Shown here: positions 37,734 to 48,820 of the stretch, one piece after another
Layout: each line of letters starts with the position of its first letter
Numbering within the stretch: position 1 is the first letter of the stretch
Notes under the pieces: model-generated
The model's input: the letters and a program-made list of their open reading frames with translations, nothing else
The model's database searches: none
Told to the model about the DNA's origin: nothing
Program-made: the position numbers and the translations under genes
NCBI GenBank assembly: GCA_964435115.1
Contig: CAYSYM010000022.1
Location: 1-60,623 of the forward strand
DNA from: CAYSYM01 sp964435115
Lineage (GTDB): Bacteria; Chloroflexota; UBA6077; CF-72
DNA: 60,623 nt
Direction: 5' to 3'

Positions 37734-39953
37734 TTACTTGACCAGCGTGTACACCGCCGCGTGGGCGACCTGGCTTCCTCCGGTCGTGACGGAGAGCGTC
37801 GCCTGGTAATCGCCGGCGGCGATCCCCTTCGACGCGGCCATCGTCACCGTCACCACGCCCGACCTCCCCGGGTCCAGCGTGACGCTGGACGGCCTCAGCG
37901 TGTACCCGATGCCGCTCGCCGGCTGGCCCTGCGCATTGGTCGCACCACTCAGGCTGAGCCCGTACGTCGCGCGCTGAGCGCTCACATTCGTCAGCGTGAC
38001 CTCGAAGCTCTTCGTCTGGCCGGCGCCGGACGGCACGGCGCCGAAGCTGATGCTCACCGGGTCGAGCGCCACCCGCGCGTTGACCGCGCTCAGGAGGTTC
38101 AGGCGGCCGGCGCCGACGACGTTGACATCGAGCACGGGCGTCGTGCCCGTGCGGAAGGATTTCAGGACGCCCTGGTCCGCCGTGTTGACGATCGCCGAGC
38201 GGATCTGCGCCGCGGACCAGTCAGGGTGCTGCTGCTTGACCACCGCGGCCGAACCGGCCAGGTGCGGGGCCGCCATACTGGTGCCCTGGAAGAAGGCGAA
38301 GCACGGTGGCGTCGAGCAGCCGTTCTTCGTGATCGAGCTCAGCACGTTCACCCCCGGCGCCACGACGTCCGGCTTGACCCGGAAATCCACGTCCGTCGGC
38401 CCCTGGCTGCTGAACCCGGCCATGATGTCCACGCTAGGCGTGCGGATGTACGCCAGGTCCTTGCCGATCGTCGTCGTGGCACCGCCCTGCCCGACCAGCG
38501 CCTGGCCGGTGGAGAGGGCCACCATGTAGGCTGGCACAGTCGGCTGGTTCGCCGTACCGTCCTGCGCCATCGCCACCGGATCGCCGGCCACGTTATTGGC
38601 CACCAGCACGGCGACAGCGCCGGCGTCCTGGGCGTTGCGGATCTTGGTGGAGAACGTGCAGACGCCGCGCGAGATCAGGCCGATCTGGCCATTCAGACTC
38701 CCCGCCGGCAGCGTCGTGCAGGCCGTGCTCAGGCCGTTCGTCGTCCCCGGGACCACGCCCAGGGGGGCGCTCAGATCGGCCGAGACGGTGGCGAACTCGC
38801 CCGCCGCGCCGCCGTACGTCGCTCCGCCGACGGTGACGGGGGCGCCGACGAAGTGCGGCACGGTGCTGGCGCCGGCGGTCAGCGCCCGCGCGGCGGAGCC
38901 CGGCGAGGCGACCGTGTAGTGCCCGGGCCCCTCGTTGCCCGCGGCCACGGCCACCACCATGTTCGCTCGATCCAGGTTGTCGACGGCGACTGTCAGCAGG
39001 TCCTGGATGCCTGAGGCGCTGCCGCCCAGGCTCATGTTGGCGACGTCGAAGCCGTCCTCGTAGGCGGCTTCGAGCGCGTTCAGGATATCTTCTGAGCGCG
39101 CCTCGGCGGCGGTGCCCGGGAAGACGTTGTAGTTCCCCAGCAGCGCGCGCGGCGCCACACCCGAGAGGCCGTACGGGATGGCCACGCCGCTCACGGTGGC
39201 CGGCGTATTGTAGTTGCAGGCGACGGTCCCGGCGACGTGCGTGCCGTGGTCCTGCACCGCCTCGGGCGTGTAGCCCTGGCTCGGCGTCTTGTTGCTGAAC
39301 ACCTTCGCCGCGATCACCTTGTTGTTGGTGAAGCGCGGGTCGCCGAGTCGTTTCTGGGCCGGATAGCCGGCGTCGGCGAAGCACGGGTTGGTGATGTCGA
39401 TGCCCGTGTCGACCACCGCGACCTTCACGCCCTCGCCGGCGGTCGCGGACCCGCCTGCCCGGTTCCAGGCGTCGAACGCCTTGACGATGGAGAGGTCCGG
39501 GTCGTCGCCGCTCGGGTAGTAGAGCCCCTGGTACTCGACGCGCACGACCTGGGGCGCGCGGGCGATGGTGGACAGGCTCTCGCCGTTCAGCCGTACCGAC
39601 ACGGCGTTGAGGGAGATGTCGTACTCGCCCACGACCCTGGCGTTGGGCGCGTTGGCGCGCAGCCAGGCCTTGAAGTCGTTCCGCAGCGCGGCGAGCTGCG
39701 CGCGGTACGCCTTCACCGCATTGCTGGTGAAGTCGATCTTCTTCCCCGGCGCGGGCTTCGTCTTCCCGTCCGTCGCCAGCGGCGCTCCGGCGAGCTGCGC
39801 TAGCGCGGACGTCGTGTCCTGCGCGGGGCGAGTCGTGGCGCGGTCCGACGTCCGCCCGTTCGGGCCATCCCCGGCGGCGACCGCCGGGACGACCGCACTC
39901 GCGACGACGAGCGCGAGGGCCACGAAGCCCGGAATCATCCGCATCCGTTTCAC
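37734..39953 (-). CDS. secreted subtilisin-like serine protease (S8) with PA insert
   Basis: A 739-residue exported protease. Signal peptide at about 6-27, I9-type propeptide (about 72-145), then the catalytic domain with Asp182 (VAVVDTGID), His236 (DHGTHVAGTVACN), oxyanion Asn340 (AAGNEGPG) and Ser559 (GTSMAAPHLAG). A PA (protease-associated) domain is inserted between about 395 and 500 (IGLISRGVCTFSTKIRNAQDAGAVAVLVANN). A C-terminal beta domain (about 630-739) follows. The start is GTG 39953 with a G-rich ribosome binding site. It probably degrades proteins outside the cell for nutrition. It stands alone, downstream of a 500-base gap shared with glpD. Confidence 0.95.
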   Translation of the reverse strand: MKRMRMIPGFVALALVVASAVVPAVAAGDGPNGRTSDRATTRPAQDTTSALAQLAGAPLATDGKTKPAPGKKIDFTSNAVKAYRAQLAALRNDFKAWLRANAPNARVVGEYDISLNAVSVRLNGESLSTIARAPQVVRVEYQGLYYPSGDDPDLSIVKAFDAWNRAGGSATAGEGVKVAVVDTGIDITNPCFADAGYPAQKRLGDPRFTNNKVIAAKVFSNKTPSQGYTPEAVQDHGTHVAGTVACNYNTPATVSGVAIPYGLSGVAPRALLGNYNVFPGTAAEARSEDILNALEAAYEDGFDVANMSLGGSASGIQDLLTVAVDNLDRANMVVAVAAGNEGPGHYTVASPGSAARALTAGASTVPHFVGAPVTVGGATYGGAAGEFATVSADLSAPLGVVPGTTNGLSTACTTLPAGSLNGQIGLISRGVCTFSTKIRNAQDAGAVAVLVANNVAGDPVAMAQDGTANQPTVPAYMVALSTGQALVGQGGATTTIGKDLAYIRTPSVDIMAGFSSQGPTDVDFRVKPDVVAPGVNVLSSITKNGCSTPPCFAFFQGTSMAAPHLAGSAAVVKQQHPDWSAAQIRSAIVNTADQGVLKSFRTGTTPVLDVNVVGAGRLNLLSAVNARVALDPVSISFGAVPSGAGQTKSFEVTLTNVSAQRATYGLSLSGATNAQGQPASGIGYTLRPSSVTLDPGRSGVVTVTMAASKGIAAGDYQATLSVTTGGSQVAHAAVYTLVK

Positions 39954-40271
39954 GTGGGAACCCCCCTTCCTCTCTGGGCCCGCCCGACGCGGGGTGGCGC
40001 CGCCGGCGGCCCTGGGCCGGCCGCCCGGCGCTCGCGGTCCCGGCCACGCGCCACCTCGCGGCCGCCCAGCGTGGCGTAGCCTGCGCGCGCCACCCGGCGC
40101 CAGCGCGCCGGTGTGAGGTGCAACGTACTACGGCCCACCCCCGCGCGCAAGGGCGCGACCGGCCCCGTGCCCGCGCTGATTCCGTATGCCGTGGGGGCGA
40201 GCTCAATTCCGTCACCCAGTGGGTGAGGCTGCCACGCTGGAATGCGCGGGTTCGAGGCCCGCGGCGCGGCA
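39954..40271. other. gap between subtilase and glpD promoter
   Basis: About 320 bases. It should carry the subtilase promoter, but I see no clear -35/-10 pair or repeat for it on the minus strand. Confidence 0.35.
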
Positions 40272-40303
40272 TTGACAGGCGTGGACGATTGGTCTATACC
40301 AAT
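40272..40303 (+). promoter_or_regulatory. sigma-70 promoter with HutC/GntR-type operator before glpD
   Basis: TTGACA (40272-40277), a 17-base spacer and TATACC (40295-40300) form a near-consensus promoter, rare in this GC-rich window. The -10 lies inside the palindrome ATTGGT-CTAT-ACCAAT (40288-40303), which closely resembles the TGGTCTAGACCA/TGGTATAGACCA sites of HutC-subfamily GntR regulators (NagR, DasR). A bound repressor would block the promoter. The transcript would have a leader of about 148 bases before glpD. Confidence 0.75.
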
Positions 40304-40454
40304 TCCACACCCCCGCCGCGGCCGGGCCCGTCCCAGCCGCGTTGCTCGAGCCTCGGGCGTGGGCGCGGCTCGGGCGCCACCTGCGCCGAGCGCGACGCGG
40401 CGCGAGACGCAGGCCGCGGGGAGCGATGGCCATGTGTCTGAAGGGTGCCGCCGT

Positions 40455-42134
40455 ATGACCCAGCACCGCACTGAGACTGTCAAGGCGCTCCGCAGCCAAC
40501 TGTTCGACCTGCTCGTGGTTGGCGGCGGGATCATCGGTGCCGGCATCGCCCGCGACGCGGCGCTGCGCGGCTTCCGCGTGGCGCTCGTCGAGCAGCACGA
40601 CCTCGCCTGGGGCACCACCTCGCGGCCGACGCGGCTCATCCACGGGGGGCTGCGCTACCTGGAGATGTACGACTTCGGCCTCGTGCGGGCCGACCTGCAC
40701 GAGCGTGAGATCCTGCTCCGCGTGGGCCCCCACCTCGTCTTCCCACTGCCCTTCCTCCTGCCCCTGTACGGCGCCAGCGTCTTCTTCCAGTCCAAGCTGC
40801 GCGCAGGCATGGAGCTGTACGATCTCCTCTCCTTCGATAAGAGCCTGCCAGGACGAAAGTGGCTCACCCCGGCCCAGGTGGCGGCCGAGGAGCCGACGAT
40901 CAAGACCGACGGCCTGCAGGGCGCCTGGCGCTTCTTCGACGCGCAGGTCCCGCTCATCGAACGGCTCGTCGTCGAGAACGCCCTCGACGCCGCCAGCCAC
41001 GGCGCACGGATCCTCAACCACGCCCGGGCCGAGCGCTTCCTGCGCACCCCGGACGGCCGGGTGGCCGGCGCGCTCGTGCGCGACCTCGACGGGCACCAGG
41101 AGCTCGAAGTGCGCGCCCGACTCATGGTCAACGCCAGCGGGCCGTGGCTGGACTTGACCAACGGCGAGCTGCGCGCCGGCCGCCCGAAGGCGTTGCGCCT
41201 GACCAAGGGCGTGCACCTCGTGACACCGAACGGGACCAAGAACGCCACCATCCAGTTTGCCCGCCGCGACGGTCGGCTCTTCTTCGTGACGCCCTGGCTC
41301 GGCTGCTCGCTGGTCGGGACCACCGACACCGACTACTGCGGCGATCCGGCCGACGCCCAGGCCGACGAGGAGGACGTGCGGTACCTCCAGGCGGAGGTGC
41401 GCCAGGCCTTCCCGACCGCGCCCTTCGACCAGGTCTACTACACCTGGGCCGGCGTGCGGGCGCTCGTCCGCGCGGACGGCGTCAAGGAAGGCCGGGTGTC
41501 GCGGAAGCACCGGGTCCTGGACCACGAGCAGCGCGAGGGCGTCCCCGGCATCGTCTCCGTGGTTGGCGGCAAGATCACCGCCTACCGCGGCATCGCCGAG
41601 GAGGTCGTGGATCTGGCGTGCAAGAAGCTCGGGTGGCGGACCCGCGGCTACACGGACCGGCGGCCGCTGCCTGGCGGGCACCTGGCCGACCCACGCGCCG
41701 ACGTGGCGCACGAGGTGTGGCCCCGGGCGCGGGCGTTGGGGCTCGACCACAGCCAGGCCGAGCACCTGGGCCTGGTCTACGGCTCGCTGGCCCAGGACGT
41801 GCTGGACCGCGTGGAGCGGGACCGCTCGCTTGGTGCGCGCGTCTGCCCTCACCAGCCGACCATCGTGGCCCAGCTCGCGCGCGCCGTGGAGGCGGAGTGG
41901 GCCACCTCGCTCGGCGACGTCCTGCTGCGGCGCACCCCGCTCGGGCTGGCCCCCGACCAGGCGCTCGGCTGTCTGGACGCCCTGGCCGCGCGGCTGGGCG
42001 AGCTGCTAGGCTGGGACGCGACGGAGCGCGCCGCCCAGGTGGCGGCGTACCGCCGGGAGATCGCGCCGATGCGGCGCCTGAGCACCGCGCCGGCGCCCCG
42101 AAAGTGTGAGGCGCCTGCTCCTCACGATGGCTGA
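40455..42134 (+). CDS. glpD: aerobic glycerol-3-phosphate dehydrogenase
   Basis: A 559-residue FAD flavoprotein that oxidises glycerol 3-phosphate to dihydroxyacetone phosphate at the membrane. The FAD motif is DLLVVGGGIIGAGIARDAALRG (18-39). Family blocks GTTSRPTRLIHGGLRYLE, FVTPWLGCSLVGTTDTDY, TWAGVRALVR and SVVGGKITAYR are intact, and the C-terminal helical domain is present. The ATG at 40455 has AAGGG about nine bases upstream and fits the family start. glpK follows 75 bases downstream in the same direction, so both are probably transcribed from the HutC-type regulated promoter at 40272. Confidence 0.96.
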   Translation: MTQHRTETVKALRSQLFDLLVVGGGIIGAGIARDAALRGFRVALVEQHDLAWGTTSRPTRLIHGGLRYLEMYDFGLVRADLHEREILLRVGPHLVFPLPFLLPLYGASVFFQSKLRAGMELYDLLSFDKSLPGRKWLTPAQVAAEEPTIKTDGLQGAWRFFDAQVPLIERLVVENALDAASHGARILNHARAERFLRTPDGRVAGALVRDLDGHQELEVRARLMVNASGPWLDLTNGELRAGRPKALRLTKGVHLVTPNGTKNATIQFARRDGRLFFVTPWLGCSLVGTTDTDYCGDPADAQADEEDVRYLQAEVRQAFPTAPFDQVYYTWAGVRALVRADGVKEGRVSRKHRVLDHEQREGVPGIVSVVGGKITAYRGIAEEVVDLACKKLGWRTRGYTDRRPLPGGHLADPRADVAHEVWPRARALGLDHSQAEHLGLVYGSLAQDVLDRVERDRSLGARVCPHQPTIVAQLARAVEAEWATSLGDVLLRRTPLGLAPDQALGCLDALAARLGELLGWDATERAAQVAAYRREIAPMRRLSTAPAPRKCEAPAPHDG

Positions 42135-42209
42135 GCACGTGGGCCCTGGCCGCCCTGAAGCAGGCCGCACGCTGGCCCACCGGCTGAGCGCTCGGGCGCG
42201 CAGGGCCGT

Positions 42210-43703
42210 ATGAGCGCCCGGCGCGTCATCCTCGCCCTGGACCAGGGCACGACCGGCTCGGCTGCGCTCGTCTTCGATGCCGCCGGCGGCATCGTCGGCT
42301 CGGCCGACCGGGAGATCCAGCAGCACTACCCGTACCCGGGCTGGGTCGAGCACGACGCCGAGGAGCTGTTCCAGACGACGGTGGCGGTGGGGCGTGAAGC
42401 GCTCGCGGCCGCGAGCGCCAGGCCTGAGGACGTCGCGGCGGTCGGTCTCGCCAACCAGCGCGAGACGACGGTCGTCTGGGAGCGCGCCAGCGGTCGGCCC
42501 ATCCATCCCGCGGTCGTCTGGCAGAGCCGGGCGACCGCCGAGCTGTGCGAGCGGTTGAAGGCCGCCGGCCTCGAGCCGCTCTTCCGCGAGCGGACCGGGC
42601 TCCTCCTCGACCCGTACTTCTCCGGCACCAAGCTGCGCTGGCTGCTGGACCGCGTGCCGGGCGCCCAGCAGCGGGCCGAGGCCGGCGAGCTGCTGTTCGG
42701 CACTGTCGAAAGCTGGCTGGTGTGGCGGCTAACGGGCGGGCGGGTCCATGTGACCGATGTCGCCAACGCCTCACGCACCCTCCTGCTCAACATCCAGACG
42801 TGCGACTGGGACGACGAGCTGCTCCGCGTCCTGGGCATCCCGCGCGTCATCCTGCCGCGCGTGCGGCCGAACAGCGAGGTGTACGCCGAGACCGAAGCCA
42901 CGGTCTTCGGCCGCCGCATTCCGATCGGGGGAATGGCTGGCGACCAGCAGGCAGCACTCTTCGGCCAGGCGTGCTTTCGTCCGGGCCAGGCGAAGAACAC
43001 CTACGGGACCGGCTGCTTCCTGCTGGCGAACACCGGCCCGCGCCTCCCGCGGGCTGCGGGTGGCCTGCTGGCCACGGTGGCCTGGGACCTGGGCCAGGGC
43101 CCGTCGTACGCGCTGGAGGGGAGCGCGTTCGTCACGGGGGCGGCCATCCAGTGGCTGCGCGACGGCCTGGGCCTGATCCACGATGCGGCCGAGACCGAGG
43201 CCCTGGCGACGGGCGTCCCGGACACCGGCGGTGTCTACCTCGTGCCGGCCTTCGTGGGGCTCGGCGCGCCGCACTGGGACATGTACGCGCGCGGGCTCGC
43301 GATCGGGCTCACCCGCGGCACCGGCCGCGCCCACCTGGTGCGTGCGACCCTCGAGAGCATTGCCTACCAGAGTCGAGACCTGGTGGAGGCCATGCGCCAG
43401 GCCGGGCAGGCGGTGGCCGTGCTGAAGGCGGACGGGGGCGGGACGGCCAACGGCTTCCTGATGCAGTTCCAGGCCGACCTGCTGGGCGTGCCGGTCGAGG
43501 TCGCGGACTGCCAGGAGACCACCGCGCTCGGCGCGGCGTTCCTGGCCGGCCTGGCGACGGGCGTCTGGGAAGGGCCGGACGAGCTGGCGACGCGCTGGCG
43601 GGCGGCGCGGCGGTTCGAGCCCCGGATGGGCGCAGACCAGCGTGAGAGCCTGTATGCCGGCTGGCTCCGGGCGGTCGAACGGGCGCGCGGATGGGCCGCC
43701 TAG
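42210..43703 (+). CDS. glpK: glycerol kinase
   Basis: A 497-residue FGGY-family kinase that phosphorylates glycerol. Motifs: LALDQGTTGSAALVFD (8-23, phosphate 1), NQRETTVVWERASGRPIHPAVVWQSRAT (typical GlpK block), GMAGDQQAALFGQACFRPG with the catalytic Asp near 246, NTYGTGCFLL, and the adenosine motif LKADGGGTANGFLMQFQADLLGVPV followed by ETTALGAAFLAG. Length matches the family. Glycerol phosphate produced here, or by the GDPD at 36860, is oxidised by GlpD. The stop overlaps the convergent GH15 gene by four bases. No glycerol facilitator gene is visible nearby. Confidence 0.97.
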   Translation: MSARRVILALDQGTTGSAALVFDAAGGIVGSADREIQQHYPYPGWVEHDAEELFQTTVAVGREALAAASARPEDVAAVGLANQRETTVVWERASGRPIHPAVVWQSRATAELCERLKAAGLEPLFRERTGLLLDPYFSGTKLRWLLDRVPGAQQRAEAGELLFGTVESWLVWRLTGGRVHVTDVANASRTLLLNIQTCDWDDELLRVLGIPRVILPRVRPNSEVYAETEATVFGRRIPIGGMAGDQQAALFGQACFRPGQAKNTYGTGCFLLANTGPRLPRAAGGLLATVAWDLGQGPSYALEGSAFVTGAAIQWLRDGLGLIHDAAETEALATGVPDTGGVYLVPAFVGLGAPHWDMYARGLAIGLTRGTGRAHLVRATLESIAYQSRDLVEAMRQAGQAVAVLKADGGGTANGFLMQFQADLLGVPVEVADCQETTALGAAFLAGLATGVWEGPDELATRWRAARRFEPRMGADQRESLYAGWLRAVERARGWAA

Positions 43704-45778
43704 CACCCACCCACACGGCCTGGGCCAGCACGCGCGGCGCCTCGCAGGTGTGACAGGCTGGCGTGAGCCATCCTCACGCCTCCCGACCCGCCCGAAAGTC
43801 GGCCCGTCCGGCTGGCCGGTGCACGGCCAGCCTCCTCCGCGCCCGGCCGCGCGGCCTGCGCGATGCGGAGCGCCGATCGGATGAGCGCCAGGTGGGTGAA
43901 CCCCTGCGGGTAGTTCCCCAACAGCTCGCCGCTGGCCGGGTCGATCTCCTCGGCGAGCAAACCCACGTCGTTGGCGTACCCGACGATCCGCTCGAACAGC
44001 CCCTGCGCCTCGTCCGCCCGGCCCTGCAGTGCCAGGTTGTCCACGAGCCAGAAGCTGCACAGGGCGAAGGTCGCCTCGCCGCCCGGCAGGCCATCGTCGC
44101 CCAGGTAGCGGTAGACGAGGCCGCGCGCGGTCAGCCGCTCCCGGATGCGCTCCACGGTCGAGCGGACCCGTGGATCGTCCGGCGGCAGGAAGCCCACCAG
44201 CGGGATGGCGAGGGCGCTGGCGTCGAGCGCCGGTTCGCCGAGCGCCTGCGTGAAGGCGCCGAGCGCGTCGTCGTAGCCCTGGGCCAGGATCGCGCGGCGG
44301 ATGGCGTCCCGCTCCTGCCGCCAGCGGCCGGTCCGCGCGCCGGGGAGGCCCCGCCCGGTGGCCAGGCGGAGGGCCCGGTCGAGGGCGACCCAGCACTGGG
44401 GCTTCGAGTACAGGAAGTGCCGCGGGCCGCCCCGCACCTCCCAGAGTCCCTGGTCTGGCTCGCGCCAGCGGGCCGCCGCCAGGTCGGCCAGCCGCCACAG
44501 CGCGTGCCAGACGCCGGCCCGCGGCAGGCCGAGGTGCTCGACGTGCAGCGCGGCCGCGTCCAGCACCTCGCCGTAGACGTCGAGCTGCGACTGGCCAGCG
44601 GCGGCGTTGCCGATGCGCACCGGCCGTGAGCGGCGGTAGCCCTCCAGGTGGTCCAGCGTCCGCTCGGCCAGATCGAGGCTGCCGTCGACACGGTACATGA
44701 TCTGGAGGTCGTGGCCGCGCAGGCACACCTCCTCCAGCCAGCGGAAGAAGCCGGTCGCCTCCCGATGGTGGCCGATCCCCTGGAGGGCGTCCAGGATCAG
44801 CGCCGCGTCGCGCAGCCAGGTGAAGCGGTAGTCCCAGTTGCGCACCCCGCCGATCTCCTCCGGCAGCGAGGTGGTCGGGGCGGCCACGAGGGCGCCCGTC
44901 GGGGTGAAGGTCAGCAGCTTCAGCGCCAGCGCGCTGCGCTCCACCAGGTGGCGGTACGGCCCAGTGTAGGTGCAGGCCCCGGACCAGGCCTGCCAGTAGG
45001 CGAGGGTCGCCGCCAGGTCCGCGTCGGCGTCCGCGTCCTGTGCCACCAGTGTTGCCGGGGGCGCGTCCGCCCGGTACGCCAGGCTCACCCAGAAGCGCTC
45101 GCCGGCCGCGACGCGCCTGCGGCCGCTCGCCGCGCCCGAGGCATCGGCCCGGAGCTCGACGGGACAGGTGAGAGCGAGGCTCTCAGGGCCGGCGCGGGCG
45201 ACGGCGCCGCCCGGCACGGGGCTGACGGCGGTGTCCGTCCGGGCGAAATCGAACGTCGGGCGGAAGCTCACCTCCAGCTCGACCTCGCCGGCCAGGCCCT
45301 CCACCAGCCGGAGTACGCGGCGGCTCGGCTCGAGCTCCGCGCCAGCCGTGCCGCTCGGGTGCCGGTGTGCCGGCATCAGGTCGGTCACCCGCACCTGGCC
45401 GCCAGCGGTGGTGAAGGTGGTGGCCAGCATGTTGGTCACGCCGACGTAGGCGCGGGTGATGGTGTGCGCGCCGGCCGGCCCGACGCGGCACCAGCCGCCA
45501 CGGCGGGCGTCCAACAGCCGACAGAAGACGGCCGGGCTGTCGACGTGCGGCCAGCACAGCCAGTCGATCGAGCCGTCCCTGGCGACCAGCGCCGCGGTGT
45601 GGGCGTCGCCGATCAGCGCGTAGTCGCCGATCGGCCGGTAGCCGCGTTCCGCCCCGTCCGCGCCCACGTCACGTCCCCAACCGTAGGGCGGCCCCTGCCG
45701 CGCCAGCCAGGCTTGAGGCGCCAGCTCGTCCTGGCGGTACGAGCCGGGCGGGTCGGCCCTGAGCGCGGCCGTTCGCAC
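43700..45778 (-). CDS. glycoside hydrolase family 15 protein (trehalase/glucoamylase-like)
   Basis: A 692-residue GH15 protein with the actinobacterial-type trehalase layout. The N-terminal beta domain begins RPIGDYALIGDAHTAALVARDGSIDWLCWP. The (alpha/alpha)6 barrel contains NWDYRFTWLRDAAL (substrate-binding residues, general acid region) and LLAEEIDPASGELLGNYPQGFTHLALI, where the Glu pair is the catalytic base region. There is no signal peptide, so it acts inside the cell, likely on trehalose or maltooligosaccharides. The start is GTG 45778. The last 35 residues are low-complexity. A small membrane-protein gene lies 30 bases upstream in the same direction. Confidence 0.93.
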   Translation of the reverse strand: MRTAALRADPPGSYRQDELAPQAWLARQGPPYGWGRDVGADGAERGYRPIGDYALIGDAHTAALVARDGSIDWLCWPHVDSPAVFCRLLDARRGGWCRVGPAGAHTITRAYVGVTNMLATTFTTAGGQVRVTDLMPAHRHPSGTAGAELEPSRRVLRLVEGLAGEVELEVSFRPTFDFARTDTAVSPVPGGAVARAGPESLALTCPVELRADASGAASGRRRVAAGERFWVSLAYRADAPPATLVAQDADADADLAATLAYWQAWSGACTYTGPYRHLVERSALALKLLTFTPTGALVAAPTTSLPEEIGGVRNWDYRFTWLRDAALILDALQGIGHHREATGFFRWLEEVCLRGHDLQIMYRVDGSLDLAERTLDHLEGYRRSRPVRIGNAAAGQSQLDVYGEVLDAAALHVEHLGLPRAGVWHALWRLADLAAARWREPDQGLWEVRGGPRHFLYSKPQCWVALDRALRLATGRGLPGARTGRWRQERDAIRRAILAQGYDDALGAFTQALGEPALDASALAIPLVGFLPPDDPRVRSTVERIRERLTARGLVYRYLGDDGLPGGEATFALCSFWLVDNLALQGRADEAQGLFERIVGYANDVGLLAEEIDPASGELLGNYPQGFTHLALIRSALRIAQAARPGAEEAGRAPASRTGRLSGGSGGVRMAHASLSHLRGAARAGPGRVGGC

Positions 45779-45808
45779 CGGTGACGATGGCGCTGCCGTC
45801 GCCCGACG

Positions 45809-46126
45809 TCACGGATTCCGTCCCGTCCGCCCCTGGGTCGCTCCACTCCAGGCGTTGTACAGCAGCGCCCAGAGCGCGCCGAACGCCCAGGCGCCGATGG
45901 TCGCGGTCACCAGGCCGACGAGGTACCCGGTGAGCGTGATCTCCACCCCGATCGGCGAAGGCGGGGCCAGGCTGAGGAAGAGCCAGCTCTGGTACAGGCC
46001 CAGCAAGAGGCTCGGGGCCACGAGCGCGAGCAGCGCGCCGAGGGTGTGGACGATCGCTACCAGGAGCGCGAGCGCGGTAGCAAAGGGAACGGCCTGGAGC
46101 GCTGTCGGTCTGTCAGCGCCGATCAT
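45809..46126 (-). CDS. small integral membrane protein (105 aa)
   Basis: A 105-residue protein with three hydrophobic helices (about 15-45 containing two turns, and 65-92). GGAGGTG lies six bases before ATG 46126. The sequence PIGVEITLTGYLVGLVTATIGAWAFGALWALLYNAW resembles small DUF5676-type membrane proteins, with a helix ending in a short amphipathic tail. It precedes GH15 by 30 bases and is probably co-transcribed. No catalytic residues are evident. Confidence 0.8.
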   Translation of the reverse strand: MIGADRPTALQAVPFATALALLVAIVHTLGALLALVAPSLLLGLYQSWLFLSLAPPSPIGVEITLTGYLVGLVTATIGAWAFGALWALLYNAWSGATQGRTGRNP

Positions 46127-46384
46127 GGTGCACCTCCGCTCGATGGGGCTAACGTAAGGGGGCTGCTGGGAGACGAGCTCCCAGGGCGGCAGGCTGATGG
46201 GCAGCCTGCCCCAGGGGCCCCGCTCAGGGAGCGCGGCCCGTTGACGGCCTGCGCCCCAGCGGGTGCGACCGCTGGAGTGTGGCCGCGTGCATCGACGTGA
46301 GGCACGGCACCACCAGCGCCCACGCTGCAGCACGCACTTCGCATGCCAGCCGATGTGCCGCACGCGCTTGGCTCAGGTGAAGGA

Positions 46385-46404
46385 GGAGCGCGAAGCGCTC
46401 AGGC
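46385..46404. repeat. dispersed GCGCGAAGCGC hairpin repeat, copy 2
   Basis: GGAGCGCGAAGCGCTCAGGC, sharing 18 identical bases with the copy at 36151. It touches the ATG of the GntR-family gene, with the hairpin covering the position of a ribosome binding site (AAGGAGGAG lies just before it). Confidence 0.75.
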
Positions 46405-47115
46405 ATGACGACCGCATACCGGCAGATCGAGGAGGAGCTGGAAGCGCGCCTCGGGGCGGGCGCGTGGGCGCCAGGGGCGAAGCTGCCCACCGAGCGCGAG
46501 CTGGCGGTGCAGATGGGCGTCAGCCGCATGACCGTGCGCCAGGCGCTCGGGCGGCTGGCCGAGCGCGGGCTCCTGCTCCGGCAGCAGGGGCGTGGCACGT
46601 TCGCGGCGGCCCCCAAGCTGACGCAGAGCCTCTCGATCCTGAGCGGCTTCTTTGAGGAGATGGTGCACCAGGGCGTGGTGCCGACATCGCGCGTCCTGGA
46701 GCGGGCGCGGATGCCGGCGACCCAGGCGCTCGCACGCACCCTGGGCGTGGCCGTCGGCGAGCCGCTCTACAAGGTGGTGCGGCTCCGCCTCGGCAGTGGC
46801 GAGCCGCTGGTGCTGGCCACCTCGTACTTGCCGGCCAGGCGGGTGCCCGGCCTGCTGGAGCGTGACCTCGAACACTCGTCCATCTACCGGTTGATGGACG
46901 AGTACAGTGCCCGTCCGGTCCGCGCCATTCAGACGCTCGAGCCAACCATCGCGCGCGGCGACGCAGCCGAGGCGCTCGGGGTCCCGAGCGGCAGCCCGGC
47001 CATGCTGGTCGAGCGGACCGCGTGGGACGCCGAGGGGCAGCCGGTCGAGTACGCCAGGGACCTCTACCGCGGCGACCGCCACCGCTTTGTCGCTGAGCTG
47101 CGCCTGCGGGGCTGA
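46405..47115 (+). CDS. HutC-subfamily GntR transcription regulator
   Basis: A 236-residue repressor. The N-terminal winged helix (1-68) reads YRQIEEELEARLGAGAWAPGAKLPTERELAVQMGVSRMTVRQALGRLAERGLLLRQQGRGTF, the classic GntR pattern. The UTRA ligand domain (about 85-232) has SGFFEEMVHQGVVPTSRVLE, DLEHSSIYRLMDEY and EYARDLYRGDRHRF near the end, as in HutC, NagR and DasR. UTRA domains bind small sugars or histidine-like molecules. It precedes mmsA-iolD, so an inositol or keto-acid intermediate is a likely effector. The only visible HutC-type operator in the window is before glpD, so it may also control glycerol genes. Confidence 0.92.
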   Translation: MTTAYRQIEEELEARLGAGAWAPGAKLPTERELAVQMGVSRMTVRQALGRLAERGLLLRQQGRGTFAAAPKLTQSLSILSGFFEEMVHQGVVPTSRVLERARMPATQALARTLGVAVGEPLYKVVRLRLGSGEPLVLATSYLPARRVPGLLERDLEHSSIYRLMDEYSARPVRAIQTLEPTIARGDAAEALGVPSGSPAMLVERTAWDAEGQPVEYARDLYRGDRHRFVAELRLRG

Positions 47116-47309
47116 ACGCCTGGCGCCCCCGTGGCCTGGCGGCGAAGCGCCCAGAGGCGTCGCCGAGTGGTCGGCGCGCCCGGTGAGAGGGGCCTCGGCC
47201 ACCGGGCCCGACCAGCTCAACCCGCTGCAGGTGCACCCAACGCCCGGCCACGGCCCGCGACACGGTATCGTTGTGGCGAGCCGGGTACGCAGGAGCAAGG
47301 AGGTCAGCC

Positions 47310-48812
<1,503 letters not shown>

Positions 48813-48820
48813 GCCGTCCC

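Noticed and set aside
47217..47241. A ninth TNAAC site (TCAAC and CCAAC) before mmsA
   Set aside because: The two pentamers are 20 bases apart, not a multiple of 11, and the position between them does not match.
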